DNA of 64,000 nt, from the NCBI GenBank assembly GCA_030267215.1, contig JAJDJP010000002.1, positions 62,001 through 126,000 of the forward strand, in the 5' to 3' direction. Of this stretch, positions 7,775-16,546 are shown in pieces. Source of the DNA: Ruminococcaceae bacterium OttesenSCG-928-A16 (GTDB lineage Bacteria; Bacillota; Clostridia; Oscillospirales; Ruminococcaceae). The notes under the pieces are model-generated. The model was given only the letters and a program-made list of their open reading frames with translations. It was not told the origin of the DNA and made no database searches. How positions within the stretch are numbered: the first letter of the stretch is position 1; each line of letters starts with the position of its first letter. The position numbers and the translations under genes were made by a program.

Positions 7775-9604
7775 ATGCCTATGCCCAGCATTTACAACAG
7801 CTACAACCCCGAACATAAAACCCCGTTTGGCGCGGTTAAAACCGGCCAAACCGTTACTTTTACCCTGCGGGTACCCGCGGGGTACGGGTGCCAAACACCC
7901 TACCTTTTTATACAAAAAGATGGCGGGGATTTTGTACAGCTTGCGCTGCAAAACGCCAGCAAACAACAGGATACCGATATTTTTACGCTGGAGTACACCC
8001 CCATCGAAGCCGGCCTGTTTTTTTATTACTTCGATTTATGGGTGCACTACCGCAAGCTATACCGTGGCCCCAAGGGCGAAGCCGCCGAAACCACCGAAAC
8101 CGGGGCGCTATACCAGCTTACCGTATACGATGCAAACTTTACCACGCCGCCCAAAATGCATGGCGGGGTAATGTACCAAATTTTCCCAGACCGGTTTTAC
8201 GAGGGCGACCCGGGTAAACCCCTTAGCTACAACGAGCGCATTTACCGGCACGACAAAACCAAAGAACCCTATTTTTGGCCCACCAACCAAGAAGGCGGCT
8301 ACCTTACGCGCGATTATTTTGGCGGCGACCTGCTGGGTATAGAAAAAAAGCTGCCCTATTTAAAATCTTTAGGGGTAAACTGGCTATACCTAAACCCCAT
8401 TTTTGAAGCCCATAGCAACCACCGCTACAACACCGCCGATTATTTGCGGGTAGACCCTTACCTTGGCACCAACCAAGATTTTGCCCGCCTGTGCCAAAAA
8501 GCCAAAGAAATGGATATACAAATCATTCTAGACGGTGTTTTTAGCCACACTGGCTCGGACAGTTTGTATTTTAACAAAGAGGCACGCTACCCCACCCTGG
8601 GCGCCTGGCAAAGCCCCGAAAGCCCCTACCGTGCGTGGTATAACTTCCACCCAGATGGTGGCTACGATAGCTGGTGGGGCTTTGATACCCTGCCCGCCTG
8701 CAATAAAGATAACGCCGATTTTAGGCAGTTTATTTGCGGCGAAGGCGGCGTGATAGACACCTGGCTAACCCTTGGCGCCAGTGGGTTTAGGCTAGATGTT
8801 GCGGACGAATTGCCCGATAGCTTTATTGCCGAAATACGCACCGCCGTTAAAAAGCATGGCGAAGACAAACTGCTAATTGGCGAAGTGTGGGAAGATGCCA
8901 CCACCAAAGAGGCCTATGGTGTGCGCCGCCAATATTTTTGGGGGCAAGAGCTGGACGGCGTGATGAACTATCCGTTCCGCACTGCTATTTTAAACTTTTT
9001 GCGCAACCCCGAAAACGCCGACGCCTTTGTCCAAAGCGTAATGGATATTTGCGAAAACTACCCGGCACCGGCGCTGGCCGCCCTTACCAACCACCTTGGC
9101 ACCCACGATACCGCCCGGGCCATTACCGCCCTGGCCGACCAAGACCCCGCCGGCCGCGGGCGAGACTGGCAAAGTGGCCGCCGCCTAAGCCCCGCCCTTT
9201 ATCAACTGGGCATTAACCGCATGCGGCTGGCCACCGTGCTGCAATTTACGCTGCCGGGCGTGCCCTGCGTGTATTACGGCGACGAAATTGGCATGCAGGG
9301 CTATGCCGACCCCTTTAACCGCGCTTTTTACAACTGGAACAGCCACGAGGCCCGGTTGATTCCCCTGATTATCGAGCTGGCCGACCTGCGCAAAAGCTGC
9401 CCGGCCTTTGCCAGTGGCACACTGCAATTTACCACCGTGCAAACCGGCCTGCTGGCGTTTACCCGCACCAGCCAAAACGGCCTTAGCAAAGCCGCCGTAG
9501 CCGTTAATTGCACCAGCGCCCCGGTTACGGTGCAACTGCTGGGCGAACAAGTTGAGATACCTATTTTTGGCCATGCCTGGCGCACCGCCAATAGCACGGT
9601 TTAA
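7775..9604 (+). CDS. GH13 alpha-glucan hydrolase (neopullulanase/maltogenic amylase-like)
   Basis: This cytoplasmic enzyme (no signal peptide, 609 residues) is expected to hydrolyse alpha-1,4 or alpha-1,6 linkages of maltooligosaccharides or glycogen. An N-terminal beta-sandwich of about 125 residues precedes the catalytic barrel, which starts near VMYQIFPDRFY. The GH13 regions are visible: DGVFSHTG (I), GFRLDVADE with the nucleophile Asp (II), LIGEVWED with the acid/base Glu (III) and NHLGTHD with the transition-state Asp (IV). The ATG at 7775 has AGGAAG about 6 nt upstream. With glgP 156 bp before it, it probably forms a glycogen or maltodextrin degradation unit. Exact bond specificity cannot be read. 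Confidence 0.9.
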   Translation: MPMPSIYNSYNPEHKTPFGAVKTGQTVTFTLRVPAGYGCQTPYLFIQKDGGDFVQLALQNASKQQDTDIFTLEYTPIEAGLFFYYFDLWVHYRKLYRGPKGEAAETTETGALYQLTVYDANFTTPPKMHGGVMYQIFPDRFYEGDPGKPLSYNERIYRHDKTKEPYFWPTNQEGGYLTRDYFGGDLLGIEKKLPYLKSLGVNWLYLNPIFEAHSNHRYNTADYLRVDPYLGTNQDFARLCQKAKEMDIQIILDGVFSHTGSDSLYFNKEARYPTLGAWQSPESPYRAWYNFHPDGGYDSWWGFDTLPACNKDNADFRQFICGEGGVIDTWLTLGASGFRLDVADELPDSFIAEIRTAVKKHGEDKLLIGEVWEDATTKEAYGVRRQYFWGQELDGVMNYPFRTAILNFLRNPENADAFVQSVMDICENYPAPALAALTNHLGTHDTARAITALADQDPAGRGRDWQSGRRLSPALYQLGINRMRLATVLQFTLPGVPCVYYGDEIGMQGYADPFNRAFYNWNSHEARLIPLIIELADLRKSCPAFASGTLQFTTVQTGLLAFTRTSQNGLSKAAVAVNCTSAPVTVQLLGEQVEIPIFGHAWRTANSTV

Positions 9605-9613
9605 CCAACACAC

Positions 9614-9667
9614 AAAAATAAACCGCCATAAAAACCCCTTTTACGGGCTTTTAATGGCGGTTTATTT
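9614..9667. terminator. Bidirectional terminator between GH13 gene and BTAD regulator
   Basis: The arms AAATAAACCGCCAT (from 9616) and ATGGCGGTTTATTT (to 9667) are perfectly complementary, with A/T-rich flanks on both sides. The hairpin serves the convergent genes 7775-9604 and 9683-10879. Confidence 0.85.
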
Positions 9668-9682
9668 CTTATAAGGGCTGGC

Positions 9683-10879
9683 TCACATCTCTATCATCTT
9701 AACATCCAGCGCAATTTTGCGGCTTACCGCCACGCTGCTAAATTTTTCGTTAATGCGGTCTCGCACAATGCGGCCATCTTGTAAAGAGTTTACCACCAGC
9801 AACATTACATATTGATTTTTAGAATATCTGGATAAAACATCGGTTTTGCGCAGGTTATTCATCACAACCACCTTAAACTCGGCCATGGCACGGGTTAAAT
9901 CGTAGCTGCCAATGGCATCCCCTTTGGCCGGCGCCAGGGTAAACAAGGCCAACACAAGGGCCTGCTTGTTGCGCTCGGTGCTGCGCTTTAAAATCGGAAA
10001 CGTTTGCTTCATGTGGCTATAGGGGCAATAATAGGCGCCACGCGCCGGGCGGTCGTCCTGCTCGGTGCCGGCCATCTCGGTTTTTATCACAATAATATCT
10101 TGCTCGGCTTTGTTAATGCGCGCACTGGCAGCGGCGCAAATTTTGCGCACTTCTTCGGGTGCTTCCACCCCCAGCGTATCGGCAAAAAAACGCGATGTTT
10201 TAGCGCAGGTTGTTACAATTACACGGTACATGCGCAGCGCCTCCAGCGCGCGAAATAAATATACCGTAATCATTTCATCGGCGGGCTCTATTAAATTGGC
10301 CACCGTTGCCACACTTAGCAGCTCTTTATACATTTTCTTGTTCCACAGCAGTGCGCAATAGTTGGCAACACATTCTAAATAGCTTTGTTTGTATTGCAGC
10401 GCAAAGGGCACCACCCACAGTTCTTGTTCCAGCTGGGGCAAAAAATCGCCTTTATAAGCGTCTACTGCTTTGCTGTAACCCAGCAGTTGTTGCTCGCTGT
10501 TTTCGGGCATGGCGGCTGTTTGTTTGCATAGCGCCAAAAAATTGTCCACGTCTAGCTCCAGCTTCACGGCGGGGTCTAGCCGGTATCCACCGGTAGAATA
10601 AATAATGGGGCTATCGGCATCGCTTTCGCCACCGCATAAATCTTTACGCAGGCTATAAATGGCATTTTTAAGCACATTGCCGGGGTCATTCAAATCATCG
10701 TCGGCCCATAGTGCCTCTATTAGCCGCCCACTGGCAACAAATTTTTCGCGGTGCAACACCAAAAAACAAAACAATTGCCATGGTTTGGTTAGCTTGGCCG
10801 CGTCATCAATCAATAATTCTCCATTTACCCAAACAGTAAACCCGCCCAACATGTCTACTTTAATTACTTGTGGTTGCAT
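9683..10879 (-). CDS. BTAD/SARP-like transcriptional regulator with degenerate GGDEF-like C-terminus
   Basis: Residues 1-90 look like an OmpR/SARP winged helix: FTVWVNGELL, the KPWQLFCFLVLHREK helix pair and NVLKNAIYSLRKDL. Residues 100-245 form a helical BTAD region (FLALCKQTA, DAYKGDFLPQ, MITVYLFRALEALRMY). The C-terminal 120 residues read like a nucleotidyl-cyclase fold, with YDLTRAMAEFKVVVMNNLRKTDVL cut here as TDVLSRYSKNQYVMLL where active proteins have RYGGDEF-x-x-LL. The signature is therefore lost. The start is the ATG at 10879, 4 nt after GGGAGG. It is convergent with the glucan genes. Target genes and ligand are unknown. Confidence 0.75.
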   Translation of the reverse strand: MQPQVIKVDMLGGFTVWVNGELLIDDAAKLTKPWQLFCFLVLHREKFVASGRLIEALWADDDLNDPGNVLKNAIYSLRKDLCGGESDADSPIIYSTGGYRLDPAVKLELDVDNFLALCKQTAAMPENSEQQLLGYSKAVDAYKGDFLPQLEQELWVVPFALQYKQSYLECVANYCALLWNKKMYKELLSVATVANLIEPADEMITVYLFRALEALRMYRVIVTTCAKTSRFFADTLGVEAPEEVRKICAAASARINKAEQDIIVIKTEMAGTEQDDRPARGAYYCPYSHMKQTFPILKRSTERNKQALVLALFTLAPAKGDAIGSYDLTRAMAEFKVVVMNNLRKTDVLSRYSKNQYVMLLVVNSLQDGRIVRDRINEKFSSVAVSRKIALDVKMIEM

Positions 10880-10949
10880 GCTGCCTCCCTTGCATACGCG
10901 CTGCAATGTTCTTCCTTTTTTGTTGGTTTATCCTACTCAATTTGTTTAA

Positions 10950-10979
10950 ATTATATCTTATTGTACCCAATTTTAGCAA
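10950..10979 (-). promoter_or_regulatory. Sigma-A promoter for the BTAD regulator
   Basis: Minus-strand TTGCTA (10979-10974), an 18-bp spacer and TATAAT (10955-10950) lie about 70 nt before the regulator's ATG. Confidence 0.6.
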
Positions 10980-10997
10980 GCAAGTACACGGCCTGCA

Positions 10998-11086
10998 CAT
11001 TGTTTTGGCAAAAACACCACTGCCATAAAACAACGGTGCACCACTAAAAAAATACATGTAATAAACGCTTTTTGCCCAAAACAATG
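10998..11086. repeat. Inverted repeat, arms of 17-18 bp
   Basis: CATTGTTTTGGCAAAAA (10998-11014) is inverted at 11069-11086 with one inserted base. The 54 bp between the arms are not coding. The interval 10880-11195 holds this repeat, a promoter and possibly a diverged relative of the 1865-2098 unit around 11105-11155; I see no gene. Confidence 0.6.
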
Positions 11087-11195
11087 AATTATGCACCCAC
11101 GTAAAAGGCACAAGAGGGCGCATATCATATGATAGTTGTAACCGATGTGCATTTTACTACTGACCAAGCAATATTTTTCAGTTTTTGGACAAAAA

Positions 11196-11221
11196 AAGGA
11201 AGCAGCCGCAGCTGCTTCCTT
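11196..11221 (-). terminator. Terminator of the DUF4367-like gene
   Basis: AAGGAAGCAGC / GCTGCTTCCTT form an 11-bp stem with a 4-nt loop. On the minus strand it is followed by a run of T, directly after the stop of the gene at 11234. Confidence 0.85.
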
Positions 11222-11233
11222 CGCCAGGGTTTT

Positions 11234-11899
11234 CTATGCAACACTTAGTGCAATTTCTTTCATGGTTTCGGCGTTAATTTCATTGCTGGTTTGTATGGCA
11301 TAGGTTTTTCCACCTTCGGCCCATACAGCCAGGCTCAGCTTGTTTTCGGTGCTGCCAGAGTACATGCGCGCTACACCATCTTCCTCTTGGGTGGTGGTAA
11401 AGGTGTAGGTGCGGTTCGCGTCGCTCAAATCTTCGTTGCTTTGGGCGGTGCGGTACAGCAGGGTAACGTTATCCAGCACATATTCCATCTCCAGCATGTC
11501 GCCATCTACCACCCTAATGGCGGTAAGCACGGTGTTTGCAGGCATGGTGGCAGGCAGTGCCGGGGTAAAGCCCAGCTCTTGTTCTGCCGTGCGCAGGTCG
11601 GTGTACGAGCTTTCGGCCCGCACAGGGGCGGCGGCAGTTGCCCGCACGGCAGGCTCGGCCGCAATAGCGGGCGAAGCACCACCAACAAGCAACGGCACCA
11701 GCACAGCGCTTAACACTGCAAGCGCCAGGCAAAGCAACATAATAACCCAGCCCGCGCGGCGTGTGTGCGCTTGTTTGTTGCTAACCCGCACGGCAGCCGC
11801 CGAAATAGCAGAGGTGCTGCGGGTGTTTTTCAAAGATACATCGGCTGGTTTTTTAGCATTTATGGCTACCCTTTGGGTATGATACACTTTTTTTTGCAA
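11234..11899 (-). CDS. Membrane-anchored DUF4367-like extracytoplasmic protein
   Basis: I do not know a specific function. The product has a cytoplasmic N-terminus, one membrane helix (WVIMLLCLALAVLSAVLV) and an outside domain. The outer domain has an LGFTPALPATMPANTVL entry, a MEYVLDNVTLLYRTA strand pair and an ending AVWAEGGKTYAIQTSNEIN. That pattern resembles DUF4367, often seen in membrane anti-sigma or lipoprotein-carrier-like proteins. The start is uncertain: I chose the TTG at 11899 (MQKKVYHTQRVA) because AAGGAAGG is 8 nt upstream; the frame is open to about 12028 but upstream codons look unlike a protein start. No sigma factor gene is adjacent. Confidence 0.6.
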   Translation of the reverse strand: MQKKVYHTQRVAINAKKPADVSLKNTRSTSAISAAAVRVSNKQAHTRRAGWVIMLLCLALAVLSAVLVPLLVGGASPAIAAEPAVRATAAAPVRAESSYTDLRTAEQELGFTPALPATMPANTVLTAIRVVDGDMLEMEYVLDNVTLLYRTAQSNEDLSDANRTYTFTTTQEEDGVARMYSGSTENKLSLAVWAEGGKTYAIQTSNEINAETMKEIALSVA

Positions 11900-12362
11900 A
11901 CAGAAAACCTTCCTTTGTTCACAGCCAAGCACGCACCAGTATGCCGCTTTATAGTAAACGGGCTTACCTACAAGTGGGCCCCCATGGCTGCTATTTTTTC
12001 TATCGCCGTAGCCCATGCTACCACCCAAATATGAACAAATTATTAATAACCGGTTTTTTCTAGTTTGTGCACAAAATTCAAAGCAGTTTTTTTACGTCAT
12101 ATTTTCCAAAAAATCCACTTCTCTTTTGCCTTAAATTGTAAACTTAGTACATTTTTCGCTCATTTTCTATAAATTCACCCATTTTGCTTTTCGCCTTTTG
12201 TGGGTTCTTCCAATTTTTTAAAAAATGTAAAAATTTGGCAAATCTATCCATTTTTTGCTTTTTTAGGGGCCAAAACCGGCAAGCAGTGTAAGCAACTGCT
12301 TGCCGGTTTTGGGTGGCGTTTTTAGCTCTATTCACTTTACACTTTATTATAAAAGAGGTGTA
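11900..12362. other. Intergenic region with strong hairpin upstream of htrA 3' end
   Basis: No gene is seen in this AT-rich stretch. The only clear structure is a 17-bp-stem hairpin at 12271-12311, with arms CAAAACCGGCAAGCAGT and its exact inverse. It lies just beyond the 3' end of the htrA gene and probably protects or ends that transcript, although the minus-strand 3' flank is A-rich rather than T-rich. Confidence 0.6.
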
Positions 12363-13919
12363 TTACCCCCCCGTGCTTACTTGGTGCACCAGTTCTTGCA
12401 AAACAACGGTTACCTTCTGCGCCTTTCCATCACGCAGTATCTGCATTTCCACGCTGTCTCCCACGGCTTTTTCGCTTAGGGCACGGGTAATATCAGCGGT
12501 TTCAGTAATCTGCTCGCCATCCATGCTTACCACCAAATCGCCCACTTGCAAGCCGGCCGTGTGGGCTGCGCCACCGGGGGTTATTTGGGCAATATACACG
12601 CCAAGCTCGCTAACTTGGGCTTGGGCAGCAGCGGCCGGGGTGGTTATATTTACCACCGAAACCCCAAGCCCCGGGCGCCCGGTTACATAGCCGTTGCTCA
12701 TCAAATCTTCGGCCACCTTCATAGCGGTGTTCATGGGTATGGCAAAACCCAGGCCTTCGGTATCTTGCCCGCCAGATTTTGCATTGACAATGCCCATCAG
12801 TTCTCCGTTTGCGTTAAATAACCCGCCGCCAGAGTTCCCCGGGCTTACCGCTGCGCTCATCTGCAGCAGGTTCATGGTATTGCCGTCAATGGTAATTTCA
12901 CGGTTCAGGGCAGACACAATGCCATCGGTTACGGTGCCGCCCAGTGTGCCCATTGGGTTGCCAATGGCCAGGCAAAAATCGCCAACCTGTATATTGTCGG
13001 AGTTGCTGATGGTAGCCGGAACAAGGCCGGTTACCTCTATTTTAATCACCGCAACGTCGCTGGTAGGGTCGGTACCCACCAGGGTGGCTTGGTGCTCGCT
13101 GCCATCGGGCAGGGTTACCGTTACGCTGCGCGCGCCATCTACCACGTGGTTGTTGGTTATAATGTAGCCATCTTCGCTAATAATAACGCCGCTGCCCGCA
13201 CCCGATACTACCCGCCCGCTAAAAAATTGGTCGGTTACCAGGTTTTCGGTGGTAATAGATACCACCGAGGCACCCGCTTTGGCGGCAATTTCGCTAATAG
13301 AAAGGCCACTGCCACTGCTAATGCCGCCACCACCATCAGCAGCGGTATCGGGCACTTTATAAACCACTGTTTGCTGGCTGCCTTTAAACATGCCATTGGC
13401 AGCAGCACCGCCACCAAAGCCGGCCACAGCACAAGCAACTACCAAAGCCACCGCCGCAAGCCCCCGCCTGCTTTTTTTGCCGCCGCTGGGCGGCTGGCCG
13501 GGGTTGCCGGTTGCACCATTGTACCCGCCGCCTGTTGTGGGCGGTGCCGGGGTGCGCAACCATTGCGAAGCACCGGTGCCATAGTAAGAGCCATCTGCTG
13601 GCGGCCCGTTTTGGGGCTGCACATTGGCCGATTGCGCCGCGCCTTCGGGCTTAACATACGCATATTGAGACGCCGGCACGCTACCGGTAACCGGCAGGGT
13701 ATAACTGCCCGCTTGCGGCACCGGGGTTGCTGGCTGCTGCGCCGCCGGTGCTTGCGGCTGTGCATAATAAGGGTTGGGTTGTTGGTTTTGTGGCGCAGGG
13801 GCAGGCTGCACCGGCAAACCATCGGGGGCTGCCTGGCTGGTGTTTTCTGGCTGGCCGGGCTGGGCAGGTGGCACCACTTGCCCGTTATATGTATTATTGT
13901 TATATTCGTTATTATCCAT
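12363..13919 (-). CDS. htrA: HtrA/DegP family membrane serine protease
   Basis: HtrA proteases degrade misfolded envelope proteins. The protein is about 518 residues. A Pro/Gln/Asn-rich cytoplasmic tail of about 150 residues comes first, then a membrane helix (GLAAVALVVACAVAGFGGG), then an S1C trypsin-like domain. The catalytic triad is visible as TNNHVVDGA (His), TSDVAVIKI (Asp) and SPGNSGGGLFN (Ser). One PDZ domain follows (LGVSVVNITTP, GLQVGDLVVSMDG). I chose the ATG at 13919, 7 nt after GGAGG, over a TTG two codons upstream. The gene stands alone between non-coding gaps. The long disordered tail is typical of Clostridia HtrA. Confidence 0.93.
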   Translation of the reverse strand: MDNNEYNNNTYNGQVVPPAQPGQPENTSQAAPDGLPVQPAPAPQNQQPNPYYAQPQAPAAQQPATPVPQAGSYTLPVTGSVPASQYAYVKPEGAAQSANVQPQNGPPADGSYYGTGASQWLRTPAPPTTGGGYNGATGNPGQPPSGGKKSRRGLAAVALVVACAVAGFGGGAAANGMFKGSQQTVVYKVPDTAADGGGGISSGSGLSISEIAAKAGASVVSITTENLVTDQFFSGRVVSGAGSGVIISEDGYIITNNHVVDGARSVTVTLPDGSEHQATLVGTDPTSDVAVIKIEVTGLVPATISNSDNIQVGDFCLAIGNPMGTLGGTVTDGIVSALNREITIDGNTMNLLQMSAAVSPGNSGGGLFNANGELMGIVNAKSGGQDTEGLGFAIPMNTAMKVAEDLMSNGYVTGRPGLGVSVVNITTPAAAAQAQVSELGVYIAQITPGGAAHTAGLQVGDLVVSMDGEQITETADITRALSEKAVGDSVEMQILRDGKAQKVTVVLQELVHQVSTGG

Positions 13920-14261
13920 CTTCAATCCTCCGTATCCTGTGGCATTCTAAAAGCCAAATTATATTGTATACCTTGTATTAATAATAAAATAGCAAAGATG
14001 TGTTTTGCTTTACTATGCTTAAAGTATACCTGTGCTTTGTGTAAAAAATGCAGTGCGCCGGTGAAAAGAGTGTGAAAAAACACCGCCTTGTATAGCAACT
14101 GCGGGCAGAATGCATTATGATAAAGGTAACCCCGCATGTAAATGTTATTGTAACCCAAAATGCTACTTTTGCAAAAAGGGCCCGCAGTGGCGGGGCACCC
14201 CCTTACCAATAAACCATTTGCCTTTAAATACCCTTAAACCAAAATTACTGGAGGCCTTACC
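13920..14261. other. Divergent intergenic region, htrA / 14262 gene
   Basis: This 342-bp AT-rich spacer sits between divergent genes. A minus-strand TATAAT near 13961-13966 could serve htrA but lacks a good -35. I see no RNA gene or riboswitch. The plus-strand gene has its own GGAGG site just before 14262. Confidence 0.4.
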
Positions 14262-15023
14262 ATGCCAAGCTACCGATACCTGCGAGACCTGAAACCCGAA
14301 GACCAAAAGCCCGAACCCCCGCCAGAGTACAGCCAAAAAGAAAAAGCCAAAAACTGGTGGCATTACCACTGGGGCTGGGTAGCTGGCGGCGTAGCCTTGG
14401 TGGCACTGGTGGTTTATTTTGTGGTTACCACCCTTGGCCGCACCCAGCCCGATTATACCATTGGCATTGTTACGCCTTTTAGCCCGCCAGACCAATTAAC
14501 CAGCCAGCTGGCCAGCAGCCTTGCCCCCCTGCTGCCCGATAAAAACGGCGATGGGCAAACCGTGGTGGCTATCGAGGTATATACCATGGCCCCCGCAGCC
14601 GAAGAAGGCGAAGAAACCAGTGGAATAACCGCTGCCGATGCCGACCCCTACACCCAAATGGCTGGGGTTACCCGGCTTTCGGCCACCCTAAGCAGCGCCG
14701 ATAATTTTATTTTTCTCTTTTCGCCCGATGAAGCACAGGCCTACCAAGATATTTACCAAATATTGGGCTGGCCAGATGGCCGCAAGGCCGATGAAGGCAC
14801 CGACATAACCCAGCTTAGCATTGCGTTTGAAGATTGCTCCACCCTTGCCGGGCTGGATTTAGCCTACACCTATTTTGATGACACCCCACTAAACGGCCAA
14901 GAATATTTTACAGGCTACCGTGTGGGGCTGCGTGCCATTGCCGGCACCAGCATCGAAACCAAAAAAAATGCCCTTGAAAACTGGCAGAGTGACCACGAAA
15001 TTTTTACCCTTTTAACCCAATAG
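14262..15023 (+). CDS. Unknown single-pass membrane protein
   Basis: I do not recognise a family. The 253-residue protein has a short charged N-terminus (KPEDQKPEPPPEYSQKEK), a Trp-rich stretch WWHYHWGW leading into one membrane helix (VAGGVALVALVVYFVVTTL), and an outside domain of about 190 residues with no lipobox or catalytic motif. The outer part contains an acidic Glu/Gly linker and ends in a DHEIFTLLTQ helix. ACTGGAGGCC precedes the ATG. A terminator follows, so it is probably monocistronic. The Trp cluster just before the helix suggests membrane-interface anchoring, which is inference. Confidence 0.65.
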   Translation: MPSYRYLRDLKPEDQKPEPPPEYSQKEKAKNWWHYHWGWVAGGVALVALVVYFVVTTLGRTQPDYTIGIVTPFSPPDQLTSQLASSLAPLLPDKNGDGQTVVAIEVYTMAPAAEEGEETSGITAADADPYTQMAGVTRLSATLSSADNFIFLFSPDEAQAYQDIYQILGWPDGRKADEGTDITQLSIAFEDCSTLAGLDLAYTYFDDTPLNGQEYFTGYRVGLRAIAGTSIETKKNALENWQSDHEIFTLLTQ

Positions 15024-15080
15024 CACCAACCTTACTCTTTTAGGCGTTCTCCTCTGTTCTATTTAAAGCCCAACCAGCAA

Positions 15081-15120
15081 CACCTATTTCCCTATAATAT
15101 GTGGGGGAATAGGTGCTTTT
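15081..15120 (+). terminator. Terminator after the 14262 gene
   Basis: CACCTATTTCCC and GGGGAATAGGTG form a 12-bp stem with an AT-rich loop, followed by CTTTTTC. Confidence 0.85.
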
Positions 15121-15217
15121 TCTATCCTTTTTACCCCTCTATTTTTAAAAACAATCTTTGCATCTTTAATTTTTTTAAAAGATTTTTCCCTTTGCCGGGA
15201 ACAACAAGGGATGATTT

Positions 15218-15310
15218 ATGAAATTTATTCTCTGTGTAAAGCGGGGTACTTTTCTTGTTTATTTGCCTGCTTTATGCTATTATAATGCTACTTGTTTACC
15301 TTATATATAA
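15218..15310 (+). other. Possible aromatic-rich leader peptide before pheA
   Basis: The ATG at 15218 has AAGGG 7 nt upstream and opens a 30-codon frame with two Phe and four Tyr codons, including a Tyr-Tyr pair (CYYNATCLPY), ending at 15310. It lies about 80 nt before pheA. That resembles an attenuator leader peptide, but a convincing terminator hairpin is missing and a TATAAT at 15281-15286 could instead start the transcript inside it. Confidence 0.25.
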
Positions 15311-15388
15311 GCATACCCACGGGTTTCTCCTTTTTTTAATTGGGCTACTCGTATTCTTGGTATTAAATAGTTAAAAAGGGGTGGCGCA

Positions 15389-16480
15389 GTGGCAAATTTA
15401 GAAGAAGCCCGGCAGCAAATTGATGAAATTGACCGCCAAATGACCGAATTATTTGAGCAACGCATGGCCGCCGTGGCAAACGTTGCCCTGTACAAACAAA
15501 AACATAACCTGCCGGTGCTGCACCCCGCACGGGAAGAAGAAGTGGTAGCCAAAGGCACGGCACGTTTGCGCACACCTGCCCTTGCCCCTTATTATGCCAG
15601 TTTTATCCGCCACACAATGGGGCTTTCGCGGCAATACCAAACCCAAATTTTAGGGCAAAACGTGGTTGCCTACCAAGGTGCCCAGGGCGGGTTTGGGCAT
15701 TCGGTTGCGGGGGCGCTTTTTCCGCTGGGCAGCCTGCTTGCCACCCCTACCTTTGAAGGGGTTTTTAACCTGGTAGAAAACGGCGAAGCCGCCTATGGGG
15801 TGGTTCCGTTCGAAAACTCTACCACCGGCGATGTTTCGGGTATTTTAGATTTATGCCAAGCCCACAGCTGCTATGTAACCGCCATGTACGATTTGCCGGT
15901 TACCCAAAACCTGCTGGCACTGCCCGGCGCCACATTGGGCGATATTAAAACCGTGGTAAGCCACCCCCAAGCGCTGGAACAAAGCAAACGCTTTTTGCAA
16001 AGCCTTGGGGCGGCACAAAAACCCTACGCCAACACCGCCACCGCCGCCCAATATGTGGCGGCCACCGGCGATAAAACCATTGCTGCCATTGCCAGCCTAG
16101 AGGCCGCCGAGCTATACGGCCTTGTGCCACTGGCCCAAAACATTGCCACCGAGGCCAGTAACGCCACCCGGTTTATTGTGCTTTCGAAACAAATGCCCAC
16201 CCTGGGAGACCGCTTTAGCCTGCTGGTTACCATCGAAAACAAGGTGGGCCAGCTTGCCAAAATTATCGAAATCATTTCGGCACATGGCTTTGATATGGAA
16301 AACATTAAAAGCCGCCCGCAACCCCACCGCCCGTGGGAGTATTATTTTTATATTGAGCTTGTGGGCGCGCAAAACACTGCCGAAGCCCAAAACATGTTGG
16401 CCAGCCTTGCCAAAACCTGCCTTTCGGTGCGGCTGCTGGGCATTTACCACCGGGCGGCACCAAATGCCCAAAAAATATAA
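15389..16480 (+). CDS. pheA: Bifunctional chorismate mutase / prephenate dehydratase (P-protein)
   Basis: The protein converts chorismate to prephenate and then to phenylpyruvate, the first two steps towards phenylalanine. Three parts are visible in 363 residues: an AroQ-type mutase helix bundle (EEARQQIDEIDRQMTELFEQR, residues about 4-85, shown here in part), a dehydratase domain from AYQGAQGGFGHSVAG to FIVLSK with the NSTTGDVSG motif, and a C-terminal ACT domain (LLVTIENKVGQLAKIIEI) ending in a KSRPQP variant of the ESRP phenylalanine-binding motif. It starts with GTG after AAAGGGGTGG. It leads the aromatic cluster, 66 bp before aroB. Confidence 0.95.
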   Translation: MANLEEARQQIDEIDRQMTELFEQRMAAVANVALYKQKHNLPVLHPAREEEVVAKGTARLRTPALAPYYASFIRHTMGLSRQYQTQILGQNVVAYQGAQGGFGHSVAGALFPLGSLLATPTFEGVFNLVENGEAAYGVVPFENSTTGDVSGILDLCQAHSCYVTAMYDLPVTQNLLALPGATLGDIKTVVSHPQALEQSKRFLQSLGAAQKPYANTATAAQYVAATGDKTIAAIASLEAAELYGLVPLAQNIATEASNATRFIVLSKQMPTLGDRFSLLVTIENKVGQLAKIIEIISAHGFDMENIKSRPQPHRPWEYYFYIELVGAQNTAEAQNMLASLAKTCLSVRLLGIYHRAAPNAQKI

Positions 16481-16546
16481 ACCACTCTTTCTGGTTATCA
16501 CCTTTTATTAATCGATTAACACGACTAACAACCATTGGAGGCCCCC

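Noticed and set aside
12271-12311. Hairpin as a canonical terminator of htrA
   Set aside because: The stem is strong, but the htrA-strand 3' flank is A-rich, not T-rich, so I record it only as a hairpin.
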